The notes beneath the pieces are model-generated. The model ran no database searches, was not told the origin of the DNA, and worked only from the letters and a program-made list of their open reading frames with translations. A program made the position numbers and the translations under genes. From Abelmoschus esculentus (Eukaryota > Streptophyta > Magnoliopsida > Malvales > Malvaceae), in contig JAUCBN010000026.1 in NCBI GenBank assembly GCA_035048815.1, positions 16,255,001-16,319,000 of the forward strand: a stretch of 64,000 nt of DNA. The letters are read 5' to 3'. This document shows positions 9,958-23,205 of the stretch, piece by piece; the stretch's first letter is position 1, and each line of letters starts with the position of its first letter.

Positions 9958-12454
9958 ATGGAGAAACTGCAACAGTTATATGATCAAAGCAAGGTGTTAG
10001 CTTCGTCGAAATCGATTGTTCGTTGTACAATTTCATGTATCTCCGTTTTGCTTACTCAGTCAGCTCTCTTTTTGGTTCCTCTCTTCTTCTCATCTTCTCC
10101 GTTTTTCATTCAACTTACAATCTCAGGTCTTTTCTCTCTAAAATTCATATATGAAAACAATCGGAATCCTCAATTTTTATGAAGTTCAATAACACACATC
10201 TTTCTCTTCTTTGCAGCTTTAATTTTGCTTATAGTTCTGGGATCTGGAGGGTGGTGTAGACGGGTTCTTGGATTGGGTGCATCTGCTCCGGCTTTTGTTT
10301 TCTGCAGTGTATCTTTTGTTTGGGCTGTTTATGTTGCTATTGTTCGAAAAGGTACCTTTGCTGCCATGAATTTTTAAAGCTAAATTTAATGTCAGGATCT
10401 ATTTTATGGCATCATCCATTTTTGGGAAAACATTATAGATCTATTGGCATTAGTGTAATCTCAAAAAGTTAGCATTTTTTCTTTTTTATTTACCAGTAAT
10501 TTGATTGTCAAAATGGGAATGAGGGAAATGAGCTTCCTTTTGTTTTATAACAACCTATTATTTGCTTTATTTCTGCAGCGATTTCTAGTGTTATGGACGT
10601 TGTGATCAATGGGGAGATGATTATGCTCATCATTGGTCTGTGTAGGTTGTTTCCTTTTGCCTCTTGCAACTGCCATAACTTGCTTAGTGGCGTGTAAAAT
10701 TTGTTCTACTAGCTTTTGTTGATCGTTGATAAAACCTGCTACTTATATTGCTTCCAATGACAGGATCATGCTAAAGGATCCTGGTTTTGTGTCACACGAG
10801 TCCTTATGTTCGGATGAACTTCATGAAAATTCTGGTTCTGGTGCTCAAACTCACAATGAGGTTGTCTGGTTTCGTTTTTGGTTGTTCATGTGATTCGAGT
10901 CTAGAGGAAATAATAGTAGTAACGTGCACATTGGTGGGAAAAAGCTTGAAGAACTGGTTAGGGGTCTCTAGTTTCTTAGGGTTTCAAGATGTATTTACTA
11001 TTTATCAAGTAGAGTTTGTTTGAAATGTGCAATTTCTCCTCCTATTGGATTCTACCTGTGAATTTAAGACTGAAAGTTTCCTGTCAACCTCATTCAAAAT
11101 TTTGTTTCTAATTGGCCTGACATGTCTTGTTTTCTTTCAATTTTATTGATTTAATTGTTTATTCTCTTCCAGAGTTCTCTTTTGCGAATGAGAGTAAGAT
11201 ACTGTAAGAGCTGCAAGACATACATACAGGGTTTTGACCACCACTGCCCTGCTTTTGGAAACTGTATCGGTATTAAAGATCAATTTTTTGGCAGTACATT
11301 TTAAAATAAATGATTTGCCATACCTTCTTAACATGTTCTTCTCTTGTAAATTATCCTTTTTTTATAATATTATTCTTAACTAAATATGATCCTCCTTAGT
11401 GGTTGATTTTTTTGTCATCATGCAGGTCAGAAAAATTATGTTATCTTTATTGCTCTTCTGGTTGGATTTATCTCTTCTGAAATTTCTTACATTGTGTGCT
11501 CCTCCCAGTGTAAGTCTAAGCTTGACGATACCTGAATTCTTAATCTACTAGCTTTAGTCTTGACTTACAGAACACCTTGATTCATTTGGATTCGTAGCTT
11601 GTGTTGAAATGCTTTCTGAAGTATTGAAACTTCTTTTGCCTGCTTCATTCAAGTCATTTACTTTCTTAAACACATGTTTTTTTGCAGTTACCTCAAAATT
11701 TCAAGCTCCAAAAGAAATTAGAATGGACGTAAGTCATTGTTTTACTAGTTTATCTAATATATTTCCTTAAGTTATCAGTGCTTATGTATTGATGTTTCCA
11801 CCTTTTTCTGGATGTTTGGGGTATAGACTGGTTTCAATTTAGTAATGGCAGGAAGCACATTGCTGTTTTGCGTTCTCCAAGTGATATGGCAGGTTTGTGT
11901 CGTTTGACTTCTAATATTGTTCTTGTTTCTGGATCCTCTAGGCGTATCTGTCATATTTACTTGTTAAAGTATATTACTTAAGCATTTTATGTCCATGCAG
12001 GGGTTGTTTCTGATATGGCATGTCTATTGCATATGTTTCAATATCAGGACCGAAGAATGGGTATGTTCCCTGTTACACCAACAATAAACTGTAATTTTTT
12101 GAAATGGATAAATATTCAAGTGCAAATTGTAAGAAATAGTTTGCTTAATCTGAAACTGCAATATACGTACTAAGAGGGGAAAAAACTTGAAATGCTGTTC
12201 TTGTAACTTCTAACTTTATGCAGGTAAACTGGAAGAAGTATCCAGAGTTCCAACTTAATGCTTCATCTTTACCAGGTGATACATTTTTATAGAACATTTC
12301 TTATTTCTGGATATCTATGTTTTATAATGTTCTATCGCTCTAATTTTTATTGAATTGGCTGCATCCAGGAGAGAACTGTCATGAGATTAGGTTTAAAAAT
12401 CCATATAATAAAGGAATCCTGCGAAATGTCAAGGAATTCTTAACGTTGAAATGA
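9958..12454 (+). CDS. DHHC-type protein S-acyltransferase with short cysteine-rich domain
   Basis: A membrane enzyme that attaches palmitate to protein cysteines. I read 11 coding exons: 9958-10126, 10217-10351, 10579-10645, 10764-10860, 11173-11269, 11426-11509, 11688-11728, 11827-11892, 12001-12060, 12224-12275 and 12369-12454. All have GT-AG junctions and consistent phase, giving 317 aa. Hydrophobic segments lie in exons 1, 2, 6 and 8-9. The DPG motif (KDPGF) comes before the catalytic region and a TTxE-like NIRTEEW comes after the last membrane segment. DHHC is at residues 178-181 in GFDHHCPAFGNCIG. Oddly, the first half of the usual cysteine-rich domain (the CX2C plus RPxRxxHC part) is absent, and only YCKSCKTYIQGF precedes DHHC. 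The exact PAT number is not recognised. Confidence 0.88.
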
Positions 12455-14856
12455 TGAAAGTCTTAGCTGTCCATTTTGCTCCTGGTGCATTCCCTAGTTG
12501 TTTTGTCTCTCTCATGCTTGGCTGTAGTTTTCCTTGGCGACAATCTTTACTTCTCAAATGCGGGTGCGAAACTGCAAAGTTCGATATTTGGATTTTCAGG
12601 ACTTGCCTCTTGAAGGTCAACTAGAGGGCACTGATTACAATATGCGCGGCATATTTGGCGCATGCAGGTATGTGTCTCGTATATTGCAGTTAGATATTGT
12701 CTCTAAGTTTGTTCATTTATTGGAAAAAAGTTGAACTGGCAATGCTAACCACCAATCGAACAAAAAATTAAGTATCAAGTTAGCTTATAGAAAATGATTA
12801 GAGTTAATTACCATGAGATAGAATAGTGTAAAGGAGAAATAAGGATTTTATAATTACTATTATCCTTGTGTCATTTTAGCCTGTTTCATTAGAGAGAAAT
12901 GGGTGAAGGTGGGGTGCCTGCTATAGCTAGGTATTTCTGGTTATCATCAACCATAAGGGCCTTTTAAGATCAAATCTGGCAAAGAGCTGGTTATATTCAG
13001 CCTGCTATGGCAGAACAGGCCGAATCCGACTCAACCATCATCCAACTTTTAGTGGCCGACTTTGGCAATAGCCTGATCAGACATTGCTTGTCATGGTTAG
13101 ATATGGTAACTGGGTTCACAGCAATTAATATGATTCCCGTTTCAATAATTTCAAATGTTAATTGTAAATATTACATTTCATGGTAGGAAGTGATTTGATT
13201 ATTGATGGCCCTTCCCCCCCACATTTTTTAGCATACGACCACCTACTTTCTTGGTCTGTCTGACTCCCTCCCCTTAATTAGTATATGTCCTTTCCTCCGT
13301 TAACTACATATATGAATGTATGGACAGGAGAATTGCATGTGTAAGATACCAATCCGACTGAATGAACGAGCTTTGGCAATGTTCATGGCTGCCGGTGGAA
13401 GCGTTTTCACATCGTCTAGCGCCTTAGGCGCGCATACTTAAACTAATATTTAAGTTAAAACAAATATATATTTGAAACTTGTATTCACGTGTTAGTTCAA
13501 ATTCTTGTTTTAATCCATCAACTCAAACCCTAATCCTACTCAATACAATTTGAGAATAAAGGGTGTAAAATATCTAACTATGATGATTCGTTTGAAATTG
13601 TTTTAATCATAAATCACTCCAAATTTTAAAACTTAAATCATGGTTAACATACAATAACAAAATTAATAATGTAATATGTCAGCAAAGGATGCTTAATCGT
13701 GTACGACACAAACTTCTTAACAGATGATTCAGCAAGACAGTCATTTGGAATCCCGTTGATGTCCACTTCTAAGATCCCCTTCGCATGGCCCGTCCACTTT
13801 CGTGCATGACAGACCTACTGCTTAAGTAACTTATGCATGCAGCAACAAACAGAGACGGAGTCAGAAATCGAGATTATATTATAGGTTTAGCTTGTTACGT
13901 TTCATTGGTCGAAGAAAATGACTTAGAAAATAACGATGAAGTGGATAATTATATGTAACGATAATTGATGTGATAAATCAGATCCATAATATAATTTCTC
14001 AACGGTAACAAAGTTCGGTCCCTACCTGCATGATTTTCATGTAAAAGATTACTCCTTGAAAGAACAACATAATTCTGTCCCTACATGCATGGTTTTCCAT
14101 TAAAAGACTCAACTTGAAACCCTAATCATACTTCCATTTGATTATGTTAAACTTAACTTGAGTATATTCCGGACCAATGGAATCATAAAGCGTTAACCGT
14201 TAACCATCAGGTACGTGGAATCTTCGCCTAAAGATCCCAACAATCTCTGCAACTTGCTTTTAAAGTTTACAAGTTGCAGCAACGTATCTAAATCCTAAGC
14301 TTATTCAATTCAATAATAATTAGCGACCCTTAATTTTTCTAATCTGATGTAATCAAAGCTTAAACCATCACTGTTTCTCAGGTAAACGGACTCAGTGATG
14401 GTGACTCGGCTTGAAGGTGGAAAGAATCCGATGAAAATGGACGTCAAAGCAAATATCAGGAATTCATTTCCAATGTTAGCGTTGCTTTCATTACAGAATC
14501 AACAAGATATTTATGAAAACTTGGAAGGAATAATAGGTGTAATCTTCCCTTTGAAAGATCTGGTTTCAGACGATAAAAGTGTAATAGATTATATAATACT
14601 ACTGTTTTGTTCAAGTGCTGATGCAGAACACGTTTAGTAAAATTTGTAATCAATCAGTTCACAGTTGGCTAATAAAAAACTAATATTATAATTTTAATTT
14701 AGGGTTAAGACGTGTTTACTTGTTGATTTGAAAATATATTTTTTTTTTCTAAACTAAAAGTTTTTTTTCATTGAAAAATCTCTAAAGGTGAAATAATTTG
14801 ACTAAAGTAAAATACTTCATATTTGAATAGGTCAGAAATTCAACTATTGAATTGGG

Positions 14857-15109
14857 TTTTTACGAGAAAAAAAACTTGTCTCTTTTATGTCTTTTTTGAA
14901 AATTTATTAAAAAAATAAATTTTAAACTCCAACCTTTATTTTCTATATCCTAAACCCTAAATCTTATACCCAAAAAATACACCCTACTCCTAATTTCCTA
15001 AACCCTAATCAAAATCCCTAATATAAAACCTTAAACCCTCTAATTTGAAGCGGAGGCATAAATGGATGTATGAGGAAGAGGTAGACGATTTACACTCGAC
15101 TTTTACTGG
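14857..15109 (+). mobile_element. MITE-like repeat with telomere-like core, copy 3
   Basis: Same orientation as copy 1. It has TTTTATGTCTTTTTTGAAAA, then a series of CCTAAACCCTAA motifs, then GAAGCGGAGGCATAAATGG, and ends GAGGTAGACGATTTACACTC. It is the best preserved of the plus-oriented copies. Confidence 0.65.
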
Positions 15110-15850
15110 TAACGAATCCAGAATTTTTAATAAGGATACAAACTATCGAGAGATTATATTAATCAAAAGAATTTAAGGAGCCTAAAACTAGATTACTAAT
15201 AGAAAATACAAAATATATATATAATATATTTAAATAAAAATTATCAAATTCAAACTCAAACATTACTTAATTAACTAAAGAGATGAATTTGATTAAATTA
15301 GGTTGAGCTTAAACCCATTCTCCCATGTCCATTCCCAGTGGTACCAGATTCATATTTCCCCAAAGTTGACATGTTTATTGATGTCTTCCATATGTTATTA
15401 ACAAACATCCTCGTTGTCCGGGTTATCGGGGAATTCAACTTCCCTAATTATTACAGCTTTTGCCCTTGTAATCTGCAAGCAAATTGTCTGGTTTTCATCG
15501 TCGTTTTGGTCATGAGAACATGTGCACACCAGGCCAGACTTCAGCTGTCTGTAAACCACCACAAGCTCTCTTTTCTGGGAGTTAATTTTACTACAAATCC
15601 TTAAACTTTGGATGGGATTTTAAATTGGTAGTTAAAATTTAAAACTATTAATTGAACCATTAAAGTAACAAAATATTGTTGTAGATAATAAACATTGCCA
15701 AAGAATCTAACATCTATAGTAGAACCCACTTGGTTTTGGTTTAAGGTCTTGTTTGGTAAATAGCTTTTAGAGTTAAAATCAGAGGTTCAGGTATTTTTAA
15801 AAGTTTAATTAAATTTTCTAATTTAAATATTTGATAAATAAATATAATAG

Positions 15851-16110
15851 CAGTAAAATCTTTTGGGTGCAAATCGTCTACCTCTTTCTCATGCTTTTAT
15901 TTATGTCTCTGTTTCAAACTAGAGGATTTAGGGGGTAGAGGTTAGGTTCAAGGTTAGAGGTTATATTTTAAGAAATTAGGGATATGGTATATATTGTAGG
16001 GTTTAGGATATAGAAAATAAAGGTTAGAGTTTAAAATTCAATTTTTAAAAAAATTTAAAAAGACATGAAAGGATGTATGATAAAAAAAACAGATGATTTT
16101 TACTTAAATC
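15851..16110 (-). mobile_element. MITE-like repeat with telomere-like core, copy 4
   Basis: Reverse orientation, about 740 bp from copy 3, so the two copies form a large inverted pair. It begins CAGTAAAATC followed by GCAAATCGTCTACCTC, has a GGGTTTAGGATATAG core, and ends with GATGATTTTTACTTAAATC. Confidence 0.65.
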
Positions 16111-16120
16111 TTCATTTAAA

Positions 16121-16270
16121 GCACGAGCCCTCTAGCCCAAATGGTTAAATGAACGGTTGTTGTTCCTAGAAGTCACGAGTTTAAACACCAACGATACCAG
16201 CTGAGTGATTGAATGATCAATGTCGAATGATTGAGATTATATTTTATAACAAATGTTATTATAATCACTA
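16121..16270 (+). repeat. tRNA-like SINE remnant
   Basis: It contains TAGCCCAAATGGTTAAATG (A-box-like) and CACGAGTTTAAACACC (B-box-like) about 40 bases apart. The head directly follows MITE copy 4. Boundaries are uncertain and no target duplication was found. Confidence 0.4.
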
Positions 16271-17070
16271 TTAGCTTGTTAAAAAATATCTTTATTAAAA
16301 AAAAACTTACTTTATGAGTTTTTAAGTTAGAGGTTTAAATAAAAGATATATAAAGATTCTTTTGCTCTCGATAATTATAATATTTTTAAATAAAATAAAT
16401 TTGAATGAATAATAAAATTTTAAAAATAATTTCATAAATAATATATATAATTTAAAAATTAATAGAATTGTATTTACAATATAATTTAATAAATAATAAA
16501 TTAATATAGGGATCTAAATTTAATAATTATTAAAATTGTATTAAAATATAATTTAATAAATAAAAAATAATAAATACATCCTTCATCTATGTTTAATAAT
16601 AATATTAAAAAAATTATAATATAATTATTATTATTTTATATTAATATAATATAAAATAATTAATATAACAAATTAACATTTATATATTATACCGCATTTA
16701 GGTTTTATTCGTAATTATGCAAAGGGAAAGTCGGTCTCCTCACTTTAATATTAAAAATTATGCAATTTGATTTTTCAATAATAATAAAAAAAAAAAATCA
16801 TCCCCGTGGGTAAAACGACGACGCCTCTTAGTCAAAAAGTCAAAACCACCTTATATCCGATTAATACGCTGCAGTCTCATTGGCTGAACATTTCATAATT
16901 ATATTTTTGAAAATTTTTCATGACTAATTTCCTATATAATTATTTTGATATTATATTCATGGATGATTAATTTATATATATACTGTGAAATTTTATTATA
17001 GAATAAATATTTTAATTAAATTTATCTTATTAAAGTTTATTTGATATTGTTATTAAAAATCATTATTAAC

Positions 17071-17250
17071 AGGGGTTAGTTCAAGTGATAAACAGCTTGA
17101 TTCTGCTTAAGCAAGTCTCAGGGTTGAGATGTTGTGTACGTAGAAAATCCCTGCTGAGAGATTCACCCACCAAAGTTAGGTGTGCGACACGAATCGGTCT
17201 GGATTAATCAGGGCTAGACTCTGAAATTAAAAGAATAATAAAAAAATCAC
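17071..17250 (+). repeat. tRNA-derived SINE (Au/angiosperm-SINE-like)
   Basis: It starts AGGGGTTAGTTCAAGTG, which fits the Pol III A-box consensus TRGYNNARNNG. A B-box-like GGGTTGAGATG follows about 45 bases later. The body has moderate GC content, unlike the AT-rich flanks, and ends in an A-rich tail (AATAATAAAAAAATC). A clean target duplication was not identified. Confidence 0.6.
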
Positions 17251-18296
17251 TTTCGAGTTTAATTATGATTTTAGGATAAAAATAATGTATAAATTACTTT
17301 TCGGATCAAAAGTACTTTTAGTTTGATTTAAATGTGTTTTTTAAAAATTAAAATAAATTATTTATTTATTTTTGTTTATATTATTAATATTTTATATTTT
17401 TAAAAAATATTTAAAATAAATATTTAATCTACTTAAAAATACTTCTTACAAAAATATCATAAACTCAAATCAAATAATTTAAAAATATTTTTATTATCAT
17501 TTTCTTCGCTATACTTTTCAAAAATAATTACTTTAATATTTTTAAAAAATAATTTTAGAGTCAGAAGTGATTTTAAGATTAAAAATAATATAAAATTTAT
17601 AGCTTTTTCAGGTTATAAATGCATTTTAGTTTAATTTAAAAAATAATTTTTAAAAGTTAGAATTTTTAACTTTTATTTTTAAAAATATTTATAAATAATA
17701 ATTTTCATTTAATCTTTTTTATATTTAAAATTTTTAATATTAATATTAAATATTGTTATATAAACTAAATAATTTAAAATATTTTTAAAAATTATTATTT
17801 AAAAATAATTTAAAAAATAATTTCTTACCTCACCTTCAAAAAAGTAATACAATCAATATTTATTATTTTAATCCAATTTATCCTCTTCATTTTACACTTC
17901 CCGATCGTACGGATAGTTCTCATTGAACGAAGTAATCAACGGTCGATATCTTGCCTTTTAGATCTCCAGCCAAAAACAAATATCTGACAACTGCCCGTAA
18001 CTTTGTTCCTGTAACTTGCACGGGCAGCTCCCACTCCTCTCTTCGGGCAGATACAAACTCCAATAATTAAAAAAATAAAAAAAAATAAATAGTAGAACTA
18101 AATAAAATAAATAATTAATTGTTTTTTTCCCTTCACTCGCTTTTGAAGAACTACTTAAATGTGAACTTTTGCCAAATTTAAGCGAGAGGCCAGACCACCA
18201 CCATCACACACCACCAACCGCCACCGGAGGGTCTCGCCGACGACCGGTGGTGTAAGATAGAAGTAATTCTGAAGCCTTTTTTTCCTCTCTTGAAAG

Positions 18297-20890
18297 ATGG
18301 GTCAGGGGTTGAGCTGTGGGGCGAATCAAGAGGATGGATTGTTCAGTGCAGTTAAAGTTGGAGATATTGAAACCGTGGAAGCTTTGTTAAAGAGAGAACC
18401 CAGTCTTTTATATCATACAACTGTTTATGATCGCCATTCTGCTCTTCATATAGCTGCTGCTAATGGCCAGATCGAGGTGGGTTCTGGGCAATCCTTTTGA
18501 AGGCTTCTGAAGAATGAAGATTGCCTTTTCGGATTACGTTTGACTTTTTATCTTTCTATATCTGTATTGGTTTCAATTCATTGATTTGAAAATGTGTGTT
18601 CTTTATTCGTTGGTAGATTTTGGAGATGCTTTTGGAGAATTCTGTGAACCCAGATGTAGTGAATCGTCACAAGCAGGTAATTTCCATTTTTGAAGCTTTT
18701 AAGTTTTTTTGTTATATATTACATCTTTATTTAGTTAATTTTTTGCCTTTTCAATGGTTTCAGACCCCGCTTATGTTGGCTGCAATGCACGGGAAGATCT
18801 CCTGTGTGAAGAAGCTCATTGAAGCTGGAGCCAATGTGAGCCATTTTTTCTCTCTCTCTTTTAAATCTCCAGGTGTTGCAATTTTATCCATTTGTTTGTT
18901 GAAAAATATAATTTTGATTTTAACGATCTGATATATGATTTTTTTTTTCAGATCTTAATGTTTGATTCCCTCCATGGAAGAACTTGCTTGCACTATGCAG
19001 CCTATTATGGTCATTTTGACTGCCTTCAAGCCATCCTCTCTGCTGCTCAATCTAGCCCTGTTGCTGTTTCATGGTTGGCTTCATTTCTCATATTTTGTTC
19101 TTGATATCGAGTGATTGATCTCGGTTTTTATAATTGATCTTATATATATTTGGATTGGATATCAATATCAGGGGGTATGCACGATTTGTGAATATAAGAG
19201 ATGCCAGGGGAGCCACTCCCTTACATTTAGCCGCCCGTCAAAGACGTCCCGAATGCGTACATATCCTGTTAGACAATGGTGCTCTTGTTTGTGCTTCAAC
19301 CGGTGGATATGGGTAATAATTCTGTTTTGAAGTTGTCCTTTATAATTGTCTTTTACAAATGAACATAAAGATTGAAAATTTGTTGTTTTTCAGTTTTCCA
19401 GGAAGCACCCCTCTTCACTTGGCTGCTAGAGGTGGTTCTCTGGATTGTATCCGTAAGTTGTTGGCATGGGGCGCTGATCGTCTTCAAATCGATGCATCCG
19501 GGTATAGTTTAGTTTAGCTATTCTTTACATGGATTTCTAAGTTATTTTATCGTTGCAGATCTTTTGTTCTTCATGTTTTTGTTTTAATCATTTTGAGAGA
19601 TTCCTGATTTAGTTTCATACTTTCATAATATTCTAGTCAATCATTTTGTCGTGCATAGTCTGATGTAAAGTGGGGGGAATCTATTCCTTGGCCTTGATGC
19701 TTTTTCCTCACTTTTTTTCTTACCATATGTGATAATGATATGATGCATGTCTAATTATATCTTATTTCGTCTGTAATTTGCTTGTATATGTATTTCTTTT
19801 GGCTTACTTGTTATTGTTATGTTCGTATATCCTTACAGGAGAATACCGTATGTAGTTGCTCTTAAGTACAAACATGGAGCATGTGCCGCCCTGCTAAATC
19901 CTTCATCAGCTGAACCTCTTGTCTGGCCAGCACCTTTAAAGTTCATTAGCGAGCTCAACGACGAGGCAAAATTATTATTAGAACACGCCTTAATGGAAGC
20001 AAACAGGGAAAGGGAGAAGAACATCTTGAAAGGAACAGGCTACTTACTTCCATCTCCATCACCCTCTCACTCTGATTCCGGATTAGACGAAACTATTTCC
20101 GAGGTAAAACTCTGGAACCAAAACCATGTGTTTGATTTCTATTTTCAGCTTAACTAAGTTTTTGTTCGATTCTTTAACGAATGACAACCGTTTTTTTTTT
20201 TTTGTCTTTTCTTGATATGTATACCATTCAACTTATTTTGTGCTTAAATGCATAGATTTTCCTCAACTCTAGGTTTTGTTTGTGGTCCAGGATGAAATGA
20301 TTGAGTTTAATGATCTAGCAAGTTATAGCATAGTTGAAACTTATATTGAAGTCACCATAGTATCCAATTTTGCCTTGACCCTACTATTTAGCAGTTGACT
20401 GCTAGGTTTATGTTCATAAGTTGTGGACCATGTTTTTCACTATTTACAACAGTTTACAGTTGTCAATAATGGAACTGATTATATTCACTGGGGAATTATT
20501 TCGATGTAGGCTAGTGATGCCGAAGTCTGCTGCATATGCTTCGAGCAGATCTGCACCATTGAAGTTCAAGACTGTGGCCACCAAATGTGTGCACAATGCA
20601 CACTGGCCCTTTGCTGCCATAACAAACCAAACCCCACGACTGCAAACGTAAAGCCCCCGGTATGCCCCTTCTGCCGGAGCACCATTGTCCGATTGGCAGT
20701 AGCCAAAATAAAAGATTCCGACGTCTCTGATCACGAGATCGAAGTCAGTTCCCCTAGGCTGAGAAAGCCAAGGAAGTCTAGGAATTTCAGCGAGGGAAGC
20801 AGCAGTTTCAAGAGTTTATCTGCAGTCGGTTCATTTAACACGATGGGGAGGATTACTGCAGAAAACGAATGGATCGATAAACAGTCTTGA
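18297..20890 (+). CDS. XBAT31: E3 ubiquitin-protein ligase XBAT31 (ankyrin repeats plus RING)
   Basis: This is a cytosolic RING-type E3 ligase of the XB3/XBAT family. Coding exons are 18297-18476, 18617-18676, 18764-18835, 18952-19073, 19172-19312, 19394-19501, 19839-20103 and 20510-20890; all junctions are GT-AG and in phase, giving 442 aa. The N terminus MGQGLSCG has Gly2 and Cys7, a likely N-myristoylation/palmitoylation site. Ankyrin repeats follow through about residue 260 (for example TPLMLAAMHGKISCVKKLIE, RTCLHYAAYYGHFDCLQAIL, TPLHLAARGGSLDCIRKLL). After the linker SAEPLVWPAPLKFISELNDE comes a C3HC4 RING starting at Cys323 (CCICFEQIC, DCGHQMCAQC, VCPFCRS). The sequence agrees closely with my recollection of Arabidopsis XBAT31 throughout. 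Confidence 0.95.
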
Positions 20891-23205
20891 AAATCGGTCA
20901 CTATGCTCGGTTCAAAGAGTTTCAAGGTTTCAAGTTGTCAATGTAGGATCATCCCCTTTTTCCCAATGGAAAAAGAAAAATGAAGAATGAAGCAGCCATG
21001 ATCAAGATTGGGACCTATAAGGTATATAAAAATAGAGTTTGGGTCCATTTGATATTTGTAGCTTTGTTAGGGGGGAAATAAGCAAAGGAATTGCAGGTGT
21101 TGGGTTGGTAAGTTTGATGATAGGTAGGTGGGGTCATCATATTGTTGTTGTAATATTTGTTTACTTGAGATTGAAAAAGTAGCCTTGGGTCATTAGATTA
21201 ATATATTATTTGGAAAAAAAATCCATTTTTCTTCTAAAATGGGTAGTAAAGTTTTGAACATTCTTCCATGGCTGCTCCCATGGAAACTTGTTTAAAGCAT
21301 GGCATCTTCCCCTTGGACAGGGTCAAATCAAAGACTGTTGGCCCACCAAACTCCCATAATCCTAAAAATAGGAGTGTTCATCATTTGTCTGTACTAATAT
21401 ATTGTTTGATTTCCCCCTTATGTATCATGTATGAATGGAGAATAAAGTGTATGATGAAATCATGTTTGGATGTTGATTTTTAATGTGATCATGTCTTATT
21501 TATTAATATCATTTTAGATTTTATAAGTTTTTAAAATTTTTATTGATTTTTTTATACGATTACGCCATGATCTCTGATACTAATTTTTTGTTTTAATAGT
21601 TATAGGAATATATCCAGAATAAATATTTTTTATATTTTAATAAAATTAATAAATTTTTTTATAATAATAACTAAAATAAATTTTTTAATATAATATAAGA
21701 AATTCGTTGGAAAAAATAAAATTCCAAACTTTTTTTTAAAATAAAATTAAAGGCTTTTCATTGAAATAAATGTATGAGACAACTTACTAAAGCCAATAGA
21801 TAGTCGTAGCGGTCCACTATGAACCGTGTGCTGTTTCTTTTCCATCCCTTCCGGCACAGGGTTTCGTAGGGAAAATATCTAAACGAATTCATTTAAAAAT
21901 TACCAGGTGGATCATGGAAATAAATATTTAAATTACCTTTTTAAAATAATATCTAAATTATAATTCTTAATGATTTTAGATTTTAATGATATTTTTCTCT
22001 TTAAGAATTATAAAAGACAAGAAATCAAAATTTAAAATAATTTAGTATTTTTTAATATAAAGACTAAAGTCATAAAATAATTATTATAAATAAAGAAGAC
22101 AAAACAGCTTTTTATACGTAAATGGGTTTAGTTGGATGAGTTCGTGTTCGAGAGGCTAAAATAAAAAATTAACCGACACGTTTTCAAATAAAATATTTTT
22201 TATTTTATAAAGTTGAAATTTTACCTATTTTTTTATATAAAAAAGTTGAAAGGTAATGAAAACACAAATTAATGTCGTGCTCTGAATTGAATTAATTTAG
22301 GTAATTAGGTCAAGATTTGAGATTTTTAGATTAATGTTGTCGGTTCTTTTAGTTTACAGGTTATTCTGCATTATTTGCTTAATTTTTAGATTGATAATGT
22401 TTTATAATTAAATCAGAAAATTAGTATTATTAAACAAATTAAATAGAATTATAATTTAAAACTACTTATTTTTTAAAGCGTTTCAATGAAAATAGTAAAA
22501 ATATTTTTTATATTTTCAAAAATTGAGTATTTTTCTAAAAATAATTTTATTTTTAGAACCAAACTTATCTTTCTATATTAATACTTCATATTTGTTAGTC
22601 ATTAGTACCCCTAAAGTATTAAACTCTGTTATAAAACTATGTCAATAGAAATATGATCAGGTCTGACGCTGATTAAAAAATAATAAATAACATACTCTAT
22701 TTCTCGTAATTTTTTAGTTTAATCCTTAAAATTTTAATTTAATTTTAAATTATCTTTATTTTTTAAAATTTATTTTATCTTATTTTTTAAATAAAGATAT
22801 ATTAATTTTAAAAAAATATTACGATTCAAATACAAGACGTGGCAATATGATTCTTGATCATTACAGATTTATAATTAAATGAATTTAATCTTAATTTACT
22901 TTAAATATATATATATATATATATTTAACAATATAACAATTTTTAAGTGTTGAGCCTTTTCTTAAGAAATTTAAGTAGGGCTCTGCCTAAGCAGATAATG
23001 TTGTTGGCCTGCTTAAACGAACCATCATCAGACATCAAATAATCAACTACTGTGATTCAATGCCATTGCTAAGTTTCAAGGAACACGACAATAGAAAAAC
23101 TGAAGAAAACAAAACAAGTAAAAACATCGAGGAATCATGAAGGAAAAGACATGATTCCATGGCTAAAACATAAGGAACTTAATCAGAAATTATGAGAACA
23201 AAACA
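20891..23205. other. Intergenic spacer downstream of XBAT31
   Basis: Bases 20891 to about 21210 are probably the XBAT31 3' UTR. The rest is AT-rich with no gene. An (AT)n microsatellite lies near 22905-22925. Confidence 0.6.

Larger units (their letters stand above)
12455..18296. other. Intergenic region, DHHC gene to XBAT31
   Basis: The segment from 12455 to about 12740 has transcript-like base composition and may be 3' UTR. The rest has no convincing gene; short frames such as 14395-14637 show no family features. It holds MITE copies 3 and 4 (14857-15109, 15851-16110), tRNA-like repeats near 16121-16270 and 17071-17250, and very AT-rich DNA at 16300-16700 and 17250-17880. Confidence 0.6.

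Noticed and set aside
10787..11023. 78-codon frame overlapping DHHC exon 4
   Set aside because: Different frame from the exon; it runs into the intron and has no cysteine-rich motif that could be the missing half of the domain.
14395..14637. 80-codon frame in the spacer before XBAT31
   Set aside because: No recognised motif, no splice context, and the surrounding DNA is repeat-rich.
17071..17150. Possible functional tRNA gene
   Set aside because: Only box-like motifs are present; the sequence does not form a cloverleaf by eye, and an A-rich tail follows, so a SINE is preferred.
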